Assembly: GCF_000002235.5 (NCBI RefSeq)
Contig: NW_022145596.1
Location: forward strand, 3,128,852-3,192,851
Length of the DNA: 64,000 nucleotides
Source: Strongylocentrotus purpuratus
Lineage: Eukaryota; Echinodermata; Echinoidea; Camarodonta; Strongylocentrotidae
Direction of reading: 5' to 3'
The notes beneath the pieces are model-generated. The model was not told where the DNA came from, searched no databases, and was given only the letters and a program-made list of their open reading frames with translations. Below are positions 61,894-64,000 of this stretch, one piece after another (position 1 is the first letter of the stretch; the number at the start of each line of letters is the position of its first letter). The position numbers and the translations under genes were made by a program.

Positions 61894-64000
61894 TTATAGT
61901 TCGTAAATAAAAGTATCGGTCTTCACAGTCCTGTACGTGGCTCCTTGGCCGGGAATTCTTCCTGGTCTACGTTCGACACGAGAAGAACTAGCTTGGATAG
62001 GGCGATCGAGGTAACTCGAGGTACTCTGTCTCTCCCTCACTCCACCCATGTGGCTCGAAGTAGGTACATTGCATTTGAAGGCAATGAAGTCACACTCCTC
62101 TCTCTGAAGAAAGTCCTTCGCTCTTAGGATGTCATCATTGTCTATGAAGGGGTCAAGATGATGCAGACGACTTTCATTGTAGCGTTTGTCACCCTCTACT
62201 GCTTGCATTACATCATTAAAGGTCTTCCTTTGAGTCAACTTTATGCTCTCCCTTTCAGCTTGCATGTGTAGTTCAGAAGATAGAGGTTCCATCACAACAT
62301 TCTTGTCCCATCTTGCATAGCAACGTTTCGGTAAGTAAGATCTGAGACGTAGACAGTTTGCCACAGCTTTCTTCGCTCGACACCAACTAGAGAGATTATC
62401 AAATCGTTCCAACTCGAGCTTGTCTACTTTCTGCACATGGGTCCGACTTTTCACTTCAGGATCTTTAGAAAGATCTACAGCTTCTGGCTTTCCCTCATCT
62501 GGAGTGAAGTCGGCCTCTAGAAGTCGATCAACATGAAGAGGTGCTTTCTCTTCCTTCATGGTCGCTGAATGAGTGAAGTTCATTTCTGATCGATGTCCAT
62601 TTACATGTAGCTGTACCTCATCAGGCACAAATCGTACTGTTGTGTGATGGCTCACACCCAAAGGATCGTTGTGACTACCTCCATACCATGCCTTTACTGT
62701 GCCCACTATGCTCCATCCCAGATCCGTCTGGATTGCGTATGGACATCTATCATCAGGAGAGTGGATAACAGCACGTGGAGCAAGAGCCTTGGCACAGTCG
62801 TAGCCGATCAGGAGTCCTATTTCAACATCTTGAAGAGGAGCTACCATGTCAGCAATCCTGGACAGATGTTGGAAGGATCTTGCCATGTCAGGAGTAGGGA
62901 TGTGATGTCGATCTGCTGGCATGATGTCTCTTGTGAAGGTAGGAGGGAGGCTGATGATCTTCGTGGAGTCGTTGAATGCTTTCACCTGAAGACCAGTCAC
63001 CTTTTCACTTGCAATTCTCTCATTCGCTTTGGTCATGGTAGAGAGTAGCAGGTTTACCTCTGTTCCTTTAATTCCCATCGTCTCCTTAGTTTTCGTGAGA
63101 ATAAAGGACGTGTCCGATTGAGTGTCCAGCAAGGCATACACTAATTTATCCTTGTCGCAGGACTCGTGAGACAGCCACACAGGAACGATCATTGTTGACT
63201 TTGTAGTATGACTGGAATCAGAATTTGATGCATAGGATGTTGACTCCAAGGTTTCAATGTTATCTCTATCTCTGTTGGTAGCATCCTGTCGTCTTTCTTT
63301 CCACTCATCATCATGTAGAACAGTAGGATGATTCCCTCTGCATGAAGAGCATGTATCCCTCTTCGTGCATCTCCTAGATATATGTCCCTTCTTAAGGCAG
63401 CCAAAACAGAGTCCATTATCCATAACAATCTTTCTCTTCTTCTGCATCGTCTCTGAGTTGAAGGAAGAACATTCAGTGAGGTGATGTCGACCCTTGCAGA
63501 AGATGCATGAAAAAGTCTCTCTCTCAGCAGAGCCATCTCTCTGATTCTGATGATTAGTTTCTGTCTGCATAAAGCTGGAAGTAGCTGATTTCTTCCTTTC
63601 ATTCGAGGTCTGCAGAGATTGAAGAGATGTTACAGGGTCACAAGCTACTATAGCTTCTTCTTCAATGAAGTCGGTGAAAACAGAAAAGGGTGGGAATGTC
63701 CCCCACTCTCGCCTCCACTGCACGACCTTTCTGCTCCATTTCACGACCAACCAATCTGGGAGTTTCATTAGTAGCTTCCGGTTCTCTCGTTCATCATCAA
63801 GATGACTTAAGTGATGAACGTACCTTGAAGCTGTGTCACACTGCTTCAAAAAGTCTCCAAGTCTCCTTAGACCAAATGCATCTCTGGAACCCACTCTTGG
63901 CCAGGAGTCTAGCTTATCACGATAGGCATTGGATACCACAAATGGATCTCCATATCTCTGCTCCAATACCTTCTTTGCCTCGTTGTATCCTGAAGCATCT
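61894..64000 (-). mobile_element. BEL/Pao LTR retroelement relic, internal region (runs off the window)
   Basis: The long minus-strand frame has a Pao-type gag region, Cys/His zinc-knuckle motifs (CIFCKGRHHLTEC, CFGCLKKGHISRRC, CSSCRGNHPTVLH), an aspartic-protease-like segment (YALLDTQSDTSFI) and pieces resembling the integrase region of BEL elements (SSHMGGV). No reverse transcriptase domain is visible in the window. It is a fossil: it looks broken, with at least one or two breaks. The long open frame suggests moderate rather than great age. The 5' part lies beyond the right edge. Confidence 0.8.

Overview
This is a window of animal genomic DNA, AT-rich and intron-rich, most likely from a sea urchin or a close marine deuterostome. 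The evidence is four conserved animal genes cut into many short GT-AG exons, together with dispersed families typical of such genomes: hAT-like and TTAA-flanked MITEs, tRNA-derived SINEs, LINE 3' ends, a BEL/Pao relic and many long poly-G/poly-C tracts. No bacterial operon, tRNA or rRNA gene, or CRISPR array is present. The species call is an inference.

Layout, left to right. Positions 250-11589 (+) hold all but the first coding exon of RRM1, the large subunit of class I ribonucleotide reductase, followed by a 3' UTR of about 1.4 kb. Positions 26983-15196 (-) hold a complete 14-exon SLC5-family sodium/solute cotransporter (656 aa), tail-to-tail with RRM1. A repeat-rich spacer (26984-32298) separates it from FAM114A (32299-39693, +, 11 coding exons, 637 aa). 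Tail-to-tail with FAM114A lies NUP58 (56333-43970, -, 12 exons, 640 aa), an FG nucleoporin of the central pore channel. Upstream of NUP58 lie a minisatellite of about 2.1 kb with a 431-bp higher-order period, a broken LINE split by a hAT-like MITE, and at the right edge a broken BEL/Pao retroelement on the minus strand.

The genes are unrelated housekeeping or membrane functions (dNTP synthesis, solute uptake, Golgi-associated trafficking, nuclear transport). I see no sign that they form a functional cluster. Exon models were read by eye from splice sites and conserved protein sequence. All reading-frame phases close and the total lengths match the families, so the coding parts are well supported. 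UTR ends and promoters are not.

I did not find a previously undescribed biological system. The observations most worth a second look are structural: CT microsatellites serving as or lying beside the polypyrimidine tracts of four 3' splice sites in three genes, a set of hAT-like MITEs built around poly-G/poly-C cores, two same-length TTAA MITEs (one about 34 bp from a NUP58 splice donor), a long fold-back in a NUP58 intron, a TGACCT-rich repeat in the RRM1 3' UTR, and the higher-order minisatellite.
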